64,000 nt of DNA from Panopea generosa (taxonomy: Eukaryota > Mollusca > Bivalvia > Adapedonta > Hiatellidae). The stretch covers positions 19,998,798 to 20,062,797 of the forward strand of contig CM055909.1 in assembly GCA_029582155.1 (NCBI GenBank), read 5' to 3'. Within the stretch, counting starts at the first letter, position 1. Every line of letters starts with the position of its first letter. Under the pieces are notes generated by a model. It ran no database searches and had not been told where the DNA came from. It saw only the letters and a list, made by a program, of their open reading frames with translations. Both the position numbers and the translations under genes were made by a program. Shown here in pieces: positions 23,811 through 35,105 of the stretch.

Positions 23811-24095
23811 TTAAATATCTAAGTCAAAGTCTGACCTTGAACTCATGATTGTTGGGCACTGCATAATGTGTTTTAAGTAGTGAACTTGATTCAATGGATC
23901 TGTTTCCACATGCAGTTTGCGTATGCTTTCCAATGTTAAAGATTTTCCAGAAAGTATGCATATTATACATATGTATAGAAGATTTCATTTTCTAAAGGTG
24001 ATTTGTCCAAGTTTGATTGATTCGGACATGTTTAGGAAACCGATATGTTCAGATGTTAATTCAAGAAAACTTTCTTTATGGGAGGTTGATTATAG
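23811..24095 (-). pseudogene. candidate exon with in-frame TGA
   Basis: One minus-strand frame reads ELTSEHIGFLNMSESIKLGQ, meets a TGA, then continues GKSLTLESIRKLHVETDPLN and QVHYLKHIMQCPTI before a TAA at 23811-23813. The composition looks protein-like on both sides of the TGA. No clear acceptor was found upstream, so its place in the gene is inferred from position only. Confidence 0.35.
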
Positions 24096-24412
24096 ATGAT
24101 TAACCAATCAGAGAACCTTTTATTCAAATACCACACATTGCTCTATATCAATGTTCCAGTAACACTGGTTTCGTTTCTATTTTCATGAAGATATAATCGG
24201 CATAAGTAAAAATAACCAACATAAGGCGATATAATTATCATTATATAAGATATTTGTTATGATTTTATTGTCCTGCACTTCCACATATTCCCATCTATCC
24301 AAGTTCATAGTGCCACTGGATTCCTTTCATGATTTTTGAAGATGTTCCGGAAATTAAGTTTGGGTGGACTCACACAGAAGGGTGGACAAAGCAGTAACTA
24401 TATGTTTGTCCT

Positions 24413-24571
24413 TCAGATAGCATAATAAAAGAAATCATAGTCCCTTCGTTTCTCGGCTAAATTGGTTTGGTATCTTTCTTTGACAGTTTCCAAATCCTCA
24501 TCTGTAAAGACTTTTTCTCAAAAAAAAGTCTTTGTAAGAGCATTTTAATGTCGCTCTTAACAAAACCAGTC
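24413..24571 (-). pseudogene. exon with frame break, KSDIKMLLQ / DEDLETVKERY
   Basis: The acceptor CTATATTTTTCAG lies before 24571. The opening frame reads TGFVKSDIKMLLQRLFFEK. After the A5 run in GAGAAAAAGTC the coding-like frame is VFTDEDLETVKERYQTNLAE then KRRDYDFFYYAI, one base out of phase, ending at TGA (24413-24415). The donor was not identified. Confidence 0.55.
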
Positions 24572-24660
24572 CTGAAAAATATAGAAAGTTTATGTAATTT
24601 AAATATTAACACTATTTGATATGCTCTTACCATAATCATGACAATTAACAAATGCATTTT

Positions 24661-24735
24661 AAATTGGAGTAGACTGATAGAGCGTCTGCCTCGCATGCGG
24701 AAGGCCGTGGGTTCGATTCCCGACCATGTCTAAGT
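24661..24735 (+). repeat. tRNA-Ala-like SINE head, copy 1
   Basis: TAGAGCGTCTGCCTCGCATG forms an anticodon arm TCTGC-CTCGCAT-GCGGA with apparent anticodon CGC. GGGTTCGATTCCC is a perfect box B. The acceptor ends (ATTGGAG versus CCATGTC) do not pair, so it is not a working tRNA. A related sequence is on the minus strand at about 32885-32965. It overlaps the intron upstream of the exon at 24571. Confidence 0.55.
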
Positions 24736-24984
24736 TGAATAACTCTTTCATACTTCCCCCAATCATTCACTCCTCCTTGCCAACAATTTGTTAATACATA
24801 TGTACCAATAATATATATATAAGTAAATAGTAACCTTTGCTTTCAAAAAAATCCCTGGAATATGCCGCTTTCAAAAAAGAGCAAAAATTTCCTATTCTTT
24901 CTGTTTTAAAACAACACCGCATAGAGGGAACCATCAGATAGTCCTGAAGACACAAGCTCAAATAAGCAATATTCTAAAACAAAC

Positions 24985-25089
24985 ATGAAGTTTGTGCCAG
25001 TTGTTTGTCAAGCAAATGGCTTAATTGGATGTTGCGGTCAACACTTTCTCTGCATAACTGCAGGTTCTGTCTTACAGCTGCTCTCCATT
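24985..25089 (-). pseudogene. first recognised exon of the decayed gene, 105 bp
   Basis: The acceptor TTTTTGTGTTTTTAG lies before 25089 and a weak donor GTTTGT follows 24985. The open frame reads EWRAAVRQNLQLCRESVDRN and IQLSHLLDKQLAQTS, amphipathic and helix-like. Further upstream, GIFVNIDQGCDMVLVATDGP and VATV (about 25145-25260) could be another exon ending at GTTAAG, but it is unproven. Confidence 0.5.
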
Positions 25090-25464
25090 CTAAAAACACA
25101 AAAACATTAATTTTAATCCATATTTGTTTAAAATGAATGTGCTCCAACTTAACAACAGTAGCTACAGGACCATCTGTGGCCACTAATACCATATCACATC
25201 CCTGATCTATATTAACAAAAATTCCAAGTTGCTTTAAACGTTGCTTGCTGTCTTTCTGCCTACTCATCAAATAACTGCCTATTCAAAACCTTTTTTTCTG
25301 ATTTTGGAAACAGCATATTTTTTTTATATTTTAACTGCATGTATGACATTTATTTTGTAGATGATATGTTTTTATATTAAAAAAATCATGTTACCGAACC
25401 ACTCAATATTGAAAACCAGATTAGGATACAGCAAACAAAATTATTTTAATGTTGGCCTGGTTTG

Positions 25465-25745
25465 TTTTAAAACCAGAGGCCCACGAGGGCCTGAGGACGC
25501 TCTACTCTCTCATAGTGGCCATAGCACTTTTTGAAATTCTTCTATACAATAGAAACATCGGGGTGGGGTCATTTTTTAACCTTGTGACATCATTTGAACA
25601 AATCTAACAAAACTATAGTTAGTCATCATTACTACATTGGCCTAGTTGGTTCAGAGAAAGTGCTGCTAACAGACGACAGACGACAGACGACGGACAACGC
25701 GCCATCGCATAAGTACTTCTTATCTTTGGCCAGTAGAGCTTAAAA
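25465..25745 (+). repeat. dispersed molluscan-type repeat
   Basis: GGCCCACGAGGGCCTGAGGA at the start, an AGACGACAGACGACAGACGA stretch, then CCATCGCATAAGTACTTCTT and GGCCAGTAGAGCTTAAAA at the end. The terminal CCAGTAGAGCT-AAAA block also occurs at about 11868-11882, and the block CTCACC near 16738 and 30266 looks related. There is no coding frame. Confidence 0.4.
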
Positions 25746-25829
25746 TGAGACTGTGCATAATAAAAATCAATTTCTGAAGATATACTTATTCAATACACTT
25801 CTCTATTTGTGGTATCTATTAAGAAAAAT

Positions 25830-26410
25830 ATGCAGCGAATCCGGGACTTCAACCCAGGACTTTTAGCCTACAGGACGAAATCTCTACCGACTAAGCTAAC
25901 CAGACTGCTGACATATTTTTTTTCTCCTTACAGGTTAGGTACACACTGTGACATATTCCCACACTTATTTAGAATCCGTCCCTAAGTTCCATAGAGACCA
26001 GAGAATCATGCAAATGTTTCTCAGAATATGTATGTCACAGTCCTACGTTGGGCGCCAATTTAACAGGACGAGAAAAATATGTAGTCAATCCAAGACTTGA
26101 ACCGGGGACCTTTCGCTTACAGGCATATGTTCTACTGACAGAGCAAACCTGACAACTGGCATACATTTTTCTTCTTGCATACACCGACATAATCCCCCAT
26201 GAATTTGGAATTCGTCCAAGAATTTCCATAGAGACCAGAGACCCCTGTGAATGTTTCTCAGTTACATATGTCACAGCCCCACATATGGTGCCAATTTAAA
26301 AGTACGAGAAAAATATGCAGCCAATCTGGGACTCAAACCCGGTACCTTTCGCTTACCGGGCAAATACTTTACTGACTGAGCTAACCAGACTGTTGACATA
26401 CATTCCTCTC
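25830..26410 (-). repeat. tandem tRNA-derived repeat, about 240-bp unit, 2.5 copies
   Basis: On the minus strand three tRNA-like heads (near 25840-25915, 26090-26160, 26317-26395) each read close to TCTGGTTAGCTCAGTCAGTA, an anticodon arm such as TTTGC-CCGGTAA-GCGAA, and CCGGGTTTGAGTCCC. Between them is a shared body (AATTTCCATAGAGACCAGAG, TGTTTCTCAG, GTCACAG, GCCAATTTAA, ACGAGAAAAATATG). The tandem arrangement is unusual for SINEs, which normally insert singly. Confidence 0.7.
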
Positions 26411-26519
26411 ATTACAGGTTACGTACAAACTGTGAAATTCATCTTTATTTTTGGTTTGCAATCAAAAGATTTGGCAAGTGCAAAAGTACACGTAGCTGGC
26501 TCCAGTACACCAAAATAAT

Positions 26520-27282
26520 AGATTTCACTTGTACAGTCATATATTGAGTATTACTATGGGCAGAACTACTCGAATGTAATTATTAAATACATTATAACAC
26601 TGTTACAGATTGCAGTATAACTGGCCTATAGACTTAGAAGTGTACAATAGTTTGAATTACACAAGAAAAAAATATACGATCAATTATAATAGCATATACC
26701 ATATTCTCAAGCGCCAATGAAGAACCACCAAGTTCAGGTCTGCTAGAAGGAACGCCAAATACATACTTCTACAAATAGAGATAATAAATCAAATAGAGAT
26801 AATCAATCATATAGCTGAATTGATTGAAAATCTGGAAATATTTTTAATAATATAAACCCAGCGGTTTTTGTATTTTTTTTCATTTTGGGGGTATGGGGGT
26901 CGCTTTCACAGTGGAAAATAACGTTATAATGACGAAAAAGGGAATACATTATATGTTCATCTCAGTTTAGAGGTCAACATATCTGTTCTTTATTGTTTTA
27001 AACTACATTTTTAAGGTTTTTCATAAATAAGCAGGGAATATGTATATTTTAGGGACAGTAATAGAAGTTTGGCCATAAAAAATGCCAACAAACCCACTGC
27101 ATTAAAACAGCTAAAGATGTTTTATGCTCTCTACCTAATTTATATGTATATATTTTATCTCTAAAATCACTGATTCAAGATTACACATCCCATTCGTTGA
27201 AGATTTGCTGAAAATCTTAATAAATAAGGTGGTGTCAGTTCATGACGTTAACTGTAACATATAAAAAATCATTAAGTGACAG
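26520..27282. other. no gene seen
   Basis: AT-rich intergenic sequence; no exon, RNA gene or repeat was recognised. Confidence 0.4.
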
Positions 27283-27695
27283 CGGCCACCCTTCCAAGTA
27301 CTTACCGGTACTTTGTTGCTTAATTTCCAATACAGTAAGTGCACTTCAACCATGTCGCCGTGAAAGTTAGCTTAACACTGAGGCTGTTGTAAGTGACCTA
27401 TGTACCTTCACTACACTCCTCCTTTAACCTTTAGGACTTATCCAAAACTGCATAGCCTTGGCTTCCTACAGTTCCTAGCCACAACCCGCCCCATCCCAAG
27501 GAAAGAGAGATTTGTGCGGCCACAGATTCAACATCTAATCCGCGTTGCCATTAAAGTGACATTGGTCACCCATCGAATTACTGACCTGTACTTTATTGCT
27601 GAACTTCCAATACAGTCAGTGCACTTCAACCATGTCACTGTAAAAGCTAGCTTAACAGCAAGTCTTTTCTAAGTGTCCTATGTACATTCACAACA
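27283..27695 (+). repeat. about 275-bp direct duplication
   Basis: CCACCCTTCCAAGTACTTAC, GTACTTTGTTGCTTAATTTC, CAATACAGTAAGTGCACTTC and AACCATGTCGCCGTGAAAG (27289-27370) recur at 27568-27650 with about 15 percent differences. Each is followed by CTTAACA and a CCTATGTAC block. The open frame 27400-27672 on the plus strand lies across this duplication and has no recognisable content. Confidence 0.7.
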
Positions 27696-27854
27696 ATCAT
27701 ATTTCAGAGCTCCCAGGTAAGCCTTGTATTGTTCTTTGTTTTCAACGAACAAAATATTATAGGAAGAATATACCGAAGGTTTACATTTGAATAGTTGATT
27801 AACATAGAATGTTTTACATGAATTTGGTACAACTGTCCATGTGCACTGGACCGA

Positions 27855-28051
27855 CAGTGGCGTAGCTGACCCTAAAATGATGTGTAAGCCCAACAGGTTC
27901 TAGCGGTGTCTGGGGGCATGCCCCAGCAGTAAAAAGACTTTCAGATTGATTGCATTTTCTGCGTTCAAGGTTTTTTTTAGGAGATATAATGATGCGTTAA
28001 AAAAATATGTGCAAGCCCGGGCGTTATAGCGTAAAGGCAGCTACGCCACTG
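27855..28051. mobile_element. MITE, 197 bp, perfect 14-bp TIRs and 5-bp target duplication
   Basis: The ends are CAGTGGCGTAGCTG and its exact reverse complement CAGCTACGCCACTG. ACCGA flanks both sides (27850-27854, 28052-28056). CAGTGGCGTAGC is a terminus seen in hAT-type MITEs, but hAT elements usually give 8-bp duplications, so the superfamily is uncertain. There is no coding sequence. Confidence 0.85.
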
Positions 28052-28056
28052 ACCGA

Positions 28057-29225
28057 CTGCTTCCAACCCATTACGAGGTTTTGTATGGTTTCACAGTACA
28101 ATGTCTAAGGTACTATGAGAGTGCTAGTAAATTTTAGTTTAAGTCACCAAAAGTAACAAAAAATATTAATATATAAGCTTTTATACTGACAAACCCATTG
28201 TATAAAAAAACAAATTGGGTTCTACATCATAAAACATACAGAGACATTTGAAAAAAACTGTACTAAACACTGGAAATAGAACCAGGGACCTCTTGGAGCA
28301 AACATGTATCCCAACCCATTGTATTTCGCCAAGATCTAAGTAAAATGTGATTTGACGTTTTGTATTATCTGGATATTTAACTTGCAGGAGCAAAAGATGT
28401 ATCCTTGAAATGTGTAGACTGATCCATTCCGTGTCGTAGGTTAGTGTGGCTTCAAACATAAAAATGAACATAACCATAATTTTCCAATTCTTTCAAGCTC
28501 AGAATATACTTCAAACGTCCAAAAACCGTTATGACATGTTTCGTTCAGTTTATTAAACAATTTTAACCCTTTACTTCATATAGACGCCTTTTGACGCTCC
28601 TAATATAGACACCTTTGGACACCTTATAAACAAGGCTTTTGAATTATAGGGTGAATTATGTTTATATTAACTGACAGAGTGGAAAACAGTGCAGGAAGTG
28701 TTCAGATTGCTCGTCACTGTTTTCAAAGGCCTTCTGTGATTGGTGCAGGAAAACACGTATCTAAAGGGTTAAACAGAAACAGCGCAGAAATTTTGCTAAT
28801 CGATCTTTCCAGAACAAAACAGAATGCACTCACTTTTTCGGTTGCCTTTGCTTAAAACAGTTTTAAATTGCCGCCATTAAAACTTTATACCTAAACAAAC
28901 GATAATAAAACGTATATTTTACCTGCTTTCCATTACTTCTACAGTTGTTTGAAGATCCTGTGTCCGAAAAACTGAACCGTGTCTTTGACTCCAGTAGTAA
29001 AGTAGACGAATTGATCCAAAGTCGTCACGTGACATCTTTTTTTATAAGAATATATCTGATTGGTTCCTACCATTCTGCATCTGAGTAGTCTGATAAGGTT
29101 CTAAACTTATTTCGAAATAAATAATATTACAACTATTATATCTATTACAATTTTTACTATTAATTTTATTATGTTTGTTATTATTTATATTATTTTTATT
29201 TATTCCATTATTATTATTGTTATGA
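28057..29225. other. no gene seen
   Basis: No exon recognised. A GGTCCCTGGTTCTATTTCC block on the minus strand near 28270-28290 may be a tRNA-type box B relic. Confidence 0.4.
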
Positions 29226-29237
29226 TTTTAAATGGTT

Positions 29238-29274
29238 ATATTATTATTATTATTATTATTATTATTACTACTAC

Positions 29275-29307
<33 letters not shown>

Positions 29308-29309
29308 AA
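29238..29309 (+). repeat. (ATT)n microsatellite
   Basis: ATT trinucleotides interrupted once by ACTACTACTTTT. The asparagine-rich frame on the minus strand is a by-product. Confidence 0.95.
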
Positions 29310-29695
29310 ATAATAATAAAGTTGTACCTTAATATTTCGAAAAAAATGAATAATAATAAATTTGTACCAAAATATTTAGAAAAAAATAAATAATGATAAA
29401 GTTCTACCAAATATTTAGAAAAAAAATAATAATGAATTTCTTCCCAAATATTTCTCTATGAATAAATAAAAATAAAAATCTAAAACTTATTTAGGAATAA
29501 ATAAATAAAAGTAAATTTCTACCAAAATATTTTTAAATAAATAAATAATAATAAAGTTCAAAACGTATTTAAAAATGATTAAAAAATAATAAAGTTCTCA
29601 ACTTATTTAGAAATAAATAAATATTAATAAAGTTCTGCGTAAATATTTCTCAATCACTAAATAATTTTAAAGTTCTAAAACTTATTTATCAATAT
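29310..29695 (+). repeat. degenerate AT-rich tandem repeat
   Basis: Repeats of AATAATAATAAAGTTCTACC, then AAATATTTAGAAAAAAATAA with spacing of roughly 45-60 bp, about seven copies, strongly diverged (CTACCA, CTAAAA, CTCAAC variants). Confidence 0.7.
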
Positions 29696-30429
29696 GTGTT
29701 CAAATCCCGGCGAGCTAAAAAGGACAATGCAGACTAACAACATTATGACACTCCTGTTGGAAGACAACAATTACTGTGACTGATTTAAGAATCTAGTATG
29801 TAAAAGTGAACCATCAATGAAAGAAATCTGCTTTCTCATCATGATTAATATAAATGTGCTTAGATTTATTTCATTGTTCATTATTATTCGCTCTCATGAG
29901 CCAAAAGCTCTTGAGTTATTATGTGATCAGCTTGTGTCAGTCATATTATTATATTTGTCTTTCAATCTTTCACCTTTGCTATCTATGGTAGTTTTTGTCT
30001 AGAGCATGCAATGACAGATACCGTGTTTACAAAATAATGAATTGTGATGTCTGTCCCATTGAGTACAATGATAAACAGATTTATTTGATAGTTTTTAACT
30101 TTTAAACAAATTTTAAAAGGATTCATGGGAGAAATAAAAAATAAATAAATACATCAAATAGATGTACACATAGATTGTATAGATTTGTAATATTTTTGAA
30201 ATATTAACAGTTACTGTCATACCTTTTTCGTCATTTGTTTGTATGACATTTTATGCCTTATAAGCTCACCTTGCCAAAGGCTTTAAATGAGCTAGAATTC
30301 TAATCACTTTTTGTCCATCTGTCTCTCAACACCTCTATTAACGACATTTCTGTATGGCCAGAAACGTATGTTAAACGCGAGAGGTACTATTTATATGTAA
30401 ACGTATGTTTTGGCACGTACGTTAAATAT

Positions 30430-30735
30430 ATATAATGGATGCATAGGTTTAAACGCCATTTTCAACACATTCCAGGTTATCTATGACATATCCAGTTTTA
30501 TTGCCGGAAAAAGGAATAAAATATGTTGCATTTAAGCGGGAAATCTATTTCAGTCTTTCCTTGGCGCGTAGCACTAGTAAGGAAATCCCTTTTTGATATA
30601 TTATTTTGTCATGTTTAAAAAGATATCATTTCGGCAAGACGGGGTCAGCGAGTATATATAGGAATGTTGTATTGCAAAAAATTGTTTAAACCAATTTCAC
30701 TTTTTTTAAAAATCCTGATATATTCCCTTTAAATA
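30430..30735 (+). mobile_element. family B fragment joined to a right-end fragment of family A
   Basis: 30430-30510 resembles family B (AACGCCATTTTCAACAC, ATGACATATCCAGTTTTATT). From about 30528, AAGCGGGAAATCTATTTCAG, TTGGCGCGTAGC, AGGAAATCCCTTTTTGATAT and GAGTATATATAGG match family A and end at ATATATTCCCTTTAAA. The right terminus is intact and the left part is missing. Confidence 0.55.
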
Positions 30736-30739
30736 AAAC

Positions 30740-32715
30740 TAACTGCATCGTACTTTTGTGACATTAAAATTATTTAATTGAAACAAAAGTAGTTATATGA
30801 TATTCTAATATAATGATTAATTTTGTAGACTTTTAAAACAGTATTTTTTGTTTTAATTAAAAAATATCAATTTCTTGACTCGTTAACAAACATAACTATT
30901 AATATTAGCCCCGGTGTGGTTTAATAGTATATAAATGAAGAGTACAAATATTTAATAATAATAATTGTATAAATTTGATTTGGTTAATTCTAGAAAATAG
31001 TGTTATTGTATAAGGGATTATTTTAAAGGGATTTTAAAGAGAAGCATCTACCGGTATAAACACGTGCTTACGCTAATTAACGAATCAATCAATGGGAAGA
31101 GTGTTAGTCTCTAAACTGACTTGTCGTGCAACGGAATGTTAATGTCTACATAATTACTTCTTGCACATTGATAAAGGTTAATTAAAGAACGATGAAAAAA
31201 GAAAAAAATGTTTCGTTATAACACTTGTTTAATGAGGAATATTAATCATCAAAAAAAATTAACACTGTGGCAGTTTAAACAAGTTAAACAAATTTAAATA
31301 ATTAGTAAAATAAACAAACAAATTTCTGATGAAAGGATCACGTATTATTGTACAGGAAAATGTTCCATAAATTACGCCTTCTATAACGTTCTTATGTGGT
31401 ATTCTATTTCAGCAGCAACACAGAATACGCGCCATTACAAGGAAACAAAAGTAACTGTTATATATTACTAAGTTGAAGTACGGGGCGACTACTTAGTAAT
31501 TAACAAATACTATCTGATCGTTTTGAGAAACAAAACAAAATGAATTCACCTACTTTTCAATTCATATCAAATCAATACATATAGACAAACATATCACCAT
31601 CAATCATTGTTATAGATTGCTGAGTGTCAATATATGTTTAAGATTTTGCATTAATTTTGAAATCTTACATGAACAAATAATAGGTTGTTTTGCTAAATAT
31701 TTATTAAACTCAAATCGTTTTGTGTTTACTCTGGCATGTTTGTATACTTTGGCATTTGCAAAACAAACTGAATGTAGGAGTTGTATATATATATATATAT
31801 TTGAGAGAGTCCCATTAACAAACTGAGTATTAGAGTTGTATATATTTGAGAGAGTCCCATTAAGCAAGCACAAATGTAAACGCTCTTCTATTTTCTACTT
31901 AACTAAAGTTAAAATGTGTTACCGGTTTTTTGTCAGGTCATCAAAAGATGCTAAAAGAGATGTTTATCTCTCTGTATTAAGTTTTAGATTAACATAGATG
32001 TCGCTATGTCATTTATTGTTGCAGTGCTTTTGTACTTCTCACATAAAAATTAAACTGATGTTTCTATAATGTCATTACAACGTGACTTACATGAGGATCA
32101 CCACCCTTCCCCGGTCATTAATCATAAAAGTTATTTTACAGAAAGAATGACTCTTCAATAGGAATAGAATCTGACTTGTAGTATACGATAACAATTCATT
32201 ACTAGCCATACTTAGCTACTGGTTATATGGTATGTCATATCCGTCATTTATTATGTGTGTGTGCTATTACCAATAAAGAATGTAATGCGAGCTGCTACCT
32301 GTTGGCTTTTGTAAACTCCTGCCACTGAATCATGTCAGTTGTTGTCGGCAGCACTGATAACATTTCGTGTCATGTAACTGGCAAAATTGTTTGATATAAA
32401 TCAGATTAGGCAAAGAAATAACAACTATTAAACACACGAAACATTGCTCCAGGCTAATTGGTTAATTATTTTCCCCGTAATAAAATAGCATTATAATAAT
32501 AAACGACCTGATGTCGGTGTTGCCCTTTTCAATATAGTTGCGTGAGAACATCATCAGATTCAAAGTGTTACATGTAACATCAAGGGAACAGCATCTTGTT
32601 ATGAAGTGTGAAATAAGTTATATATTATAAAAACAAAATTATTGCGCCACATGTTAGTGTAATTGATATGTTTTATGTTGTTGTATGTTTCAGTCATATC
32701 GCGTTGGTGACTTTT
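30740..32715. other. no gene seen
   Basis: AT-rich intergenic sequence. A short 35-bp direct repeat (GTATATATTTGAGAGAGTCC region) occurs at about 31780-31862. No exon was recognised. Confidence 0.4.
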
Positions 32716-32870
32716 AGAGACAGTATTCTAAGCCCTTAAACACTGGAGTATCATGCCGCATACCCATGGCATGATAACGAATCGAATGACATTATTGTGA
32801 CACCGGGCAAACCAGGCCTAGAAATATATTTTTCGAAATGATGAGTGCCAAGCAAGGAAGTTTCAAATAC
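32716..32870 (+). repeat. dispersed repeat family C, copy 2
   Basis: GACAGTATTCTAAGCCCTTA, AACACTGGAGTATCATGCCG and GACACCGGGCAAACCAGGCC in the same order as at 12597-12755. Confidence 0.65.
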
Positions 32871-32884
32871 CATGCTTAATCAAG

Positions 32885-32965
32885 ACTTTGATATAACATG
32901 GTCGAGGATTGATCTAACGATCTTCCGCATGAGAGGTGGACGCTCTGTCATTATATCTTGCTGCG
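32885..32965 (-). repeat. tRNA-Ala-like SINE head, copy 2
   Basis: On the minus strand GACAGAGCGTCCACCTCTCA, TGCGGAAGATCGTTAGATCA, ATCCTCGACCATG parallels the sequence at 24661-24735, with a degraded box B. It directly abuts family C copy 2. Confidence 0.5.
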
Positions 32966-33779
32966 GTTTGATGACAAGTATAATATCTACATGGTATTGA
33001 TATATAACAAGCGTTGGTTTTCACCAGATAATTTGGTTCAGCCATCAAACGAACATTGAAGAGGTGTGGTCACGGGATAGAACATATGAGTTAGAAGCGA
33101 GTAATTATTATTTCTCTACATCTTCGTTTTTAGATATTTTAGGATTAAAATTAGTAAAATTATATTATAAAAAAATATTTTAACATTTACATCATTTAAA
33201 ACATTAAATACGTTTAAAGTTATAGTATATTAAATGACAAAATAATATCATTGAAAACCGTGAATGTTTGTATGATATATTTACGCAGGTTAACGTATTA
33301 GTTTTAGTTAAAGTCTAGATAAAATAAATCAATATATAAGGTTCGGATTCCGTTCATGTAAAAACCATAAATACCATAAAATTGATGAGTTTCCTGTATA
33401 TTGGCAGCGGTCCCTCGTTCCTTCAGAAATTTTTCCACTCAGACAAATCCTTTAGAAAAATAGATGTGGTTGTGATGATCTACTTCCTGTTCATTTTACC
33501 GTTTAATTACTTAGACCACCATCCCTCAAATTGTTAGCGACTTGATGTTTGTATTCGTATTAAGGAATAATATAGTTGCCTTATAACTCTACATCATTAC
33601 TAATTATATTACCAATTGGCAAACGTAATGTATTACTTTTTCCAAGTCTCATACCGTATGAATAGTTTGAAAATCATTGTGTTAAATAAATTGGTTACTA
33701 ATCTACTTAAATGATGTTAATTTTTAGAATTATATTGAAATGATTTATTATGTCGGATTCAAAGTACCGATAAAAAATA
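32966..33779. other. no gene seen
   Basis: AT-rich sequence without recognisable exons or repeats. Confidence 0.4.
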
Positions 33780-33920
33780 ATAATACTTATACTAATAATA
33801 ACAATAATAATAATGAAGAAAATGATAATGATAACAATAATAATAATGAAGATAATAATAAAAATAATAGAAATAAATAAAACAGAAATAATAATGAAAA
33901 TAATAATAATAATAATAGCT
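33780..33920 (+). repeat. (AAT)n-rich microsatellite region
   Basis: Interrupted AAT/AATG/AACAAT repeats. The tyrosine-rich frame on the opposite strand is an artefact of this. Confidence 0.9.
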
Positions 33921-33989
33921 TAAAGGCATTTTCAGTTTTCTAGTTCGGTGTACCTGAATGACGTCGGTGTTTATGGGGAAGCGGCTTAT

Positions 33990-34212
33990 GTTAAGTTCGG
34001 ACATCAGCTGTTAAGTTCGGACATCAGATGTCAAGATCGGACATCAAATGTTAAGATCGAACATCAAATGATAGGACATCAACTGTTAAGTTTTGACATC
34101 AAATGTTAAGATCGGACATCAGATGTTAAATCCGGACATCAAATGTCAAGATCGGACATCAAATGTCGAAACCGGACATCAAATGTTAAGTTCGGATATC
34201 AAATGTTAAGTT
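33990..34212 (+). repeat. 20-bp minisatellite, about 11 copies
   Basis: The unit GTTAAGTTCGGACATCAAAT varies as AGATCGG, AAACCGG and CAGCT. One copy near 34070 is shortened to about 15 bp. Confidence 0.92.
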
Positions 34213-34609
34213 AAATAATATGTGAGGAAGCACTAACCAACATTTTAAATCAACGCATATTACAAACAGAACAGTGCAAGGAAACAATTGTCGTCAGTAA
34301 CTAAGGTCGACATATCATTGTCAATATGTTGGGTGAGTATCTTGAACTAAAAACGGGATCTTCTGTAAGGCGACTGTGTCTTCACTGGATTAAGCTGTGA
34401 AGCAGCTTAGTTTGAAACTTTATTAAACAATTCTGTTCAAACTATATCATATATACATTTTCTTCAGGCTTCTTGCATCATGATTAGTAAACCTCAAACT
34501 ATAACAATAATAATAAAATTGATTCAAATATTTAGAAATCATACAGACAAATTATCATATCAATCAACTATAAACAGTATAATGTTTCAAACCCTGTAGA
34601 GTTGAACGA

Positions 34610-35105
34610 ACTGTTGTTCAACACTAGTTAAATAATGAGACCAGCTGCTCAGAAAACGTGTCTGGACAGCATACGTTTGAGACTGGTTTCAATCTCAAAC
34701 CAAAGCTTATGTTTGGAACACTGCTCAGTTCCAGCATAAACATACACCTATATGTTTGAAGACTGTTTCAAATCTAAGTCTTCAAACTAACGTAAAGTGC
34801 ATGAAACAAAACCAAGTTTCAGCACGAAAATAAAGTCTTTGCTTGGGAACGATATCAAGCTAATAACAAATGCTTGGAACAATGCTCAGTTCCATACACT
34901 TAGACGTTTGGAGACTTCCAAACCTAAGTCTTCGAACTAAGACAAACAATCCAGTTCTAGCACAAAACTAACCTGTTATGTTTGAGAACGGTTTCAAACT
35001 AAAAGCATCAGACTAAATTAGTGTGCATGAAACAATCCCCAGTTCCAGCACAATAATTATTCCTATGAGTTTCAAACACAAGTCTTCCCAAAGCATATCA
35101 CTAGA
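34610..35105 (+). repeat. degenerate tandem repeat, about 100-bp unit
   Basis: Blocks resembling TATGTTTGAGAACGGTTTCAAAC, CTAAGTCTTCAAACTAA, GCATGAAACAATCCCAGTTC and CAGCACAA recur four to five times in the same order with many differences. The unit length is irregular. Confidence 0.65.

Larger units (their letters stand above)
16834..25089 (-). pseudogene. decayed multi-exon gene of an unidentified family
   Basis: At least seven exon-like blocks on the minus strand are joined by plausible introns; the clearest signals are TTTATTTCAG acceptors at 18941, 22573 and 23702 and donors GTAAGT at 20241 and GTAAAT at 18855. Almost every block contains a one-base frame break, mostly at short homopolymers. 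Readable content in order: KSDIKMLLQ; KERYQTNLAEKRRDYDFFYY; a block with ENPLSWNQQLKYL and CFTQWLPIIDVKGKFKP; a cysteine-bearing region (YCSC, CCQSGYC); CKCG; and finally FSWKSKFNIDF with C-x2-C and DGTKIG. From memory this recalls the C-terminal part of HMGXB3-like proteins that are multicopy in molluscs and fish, but I cannot verify that. The retained introns exclude a processed copy. It lies between the satellite array and SINE-like repeats, with no neighbour of related function. Confidence 0.7.
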
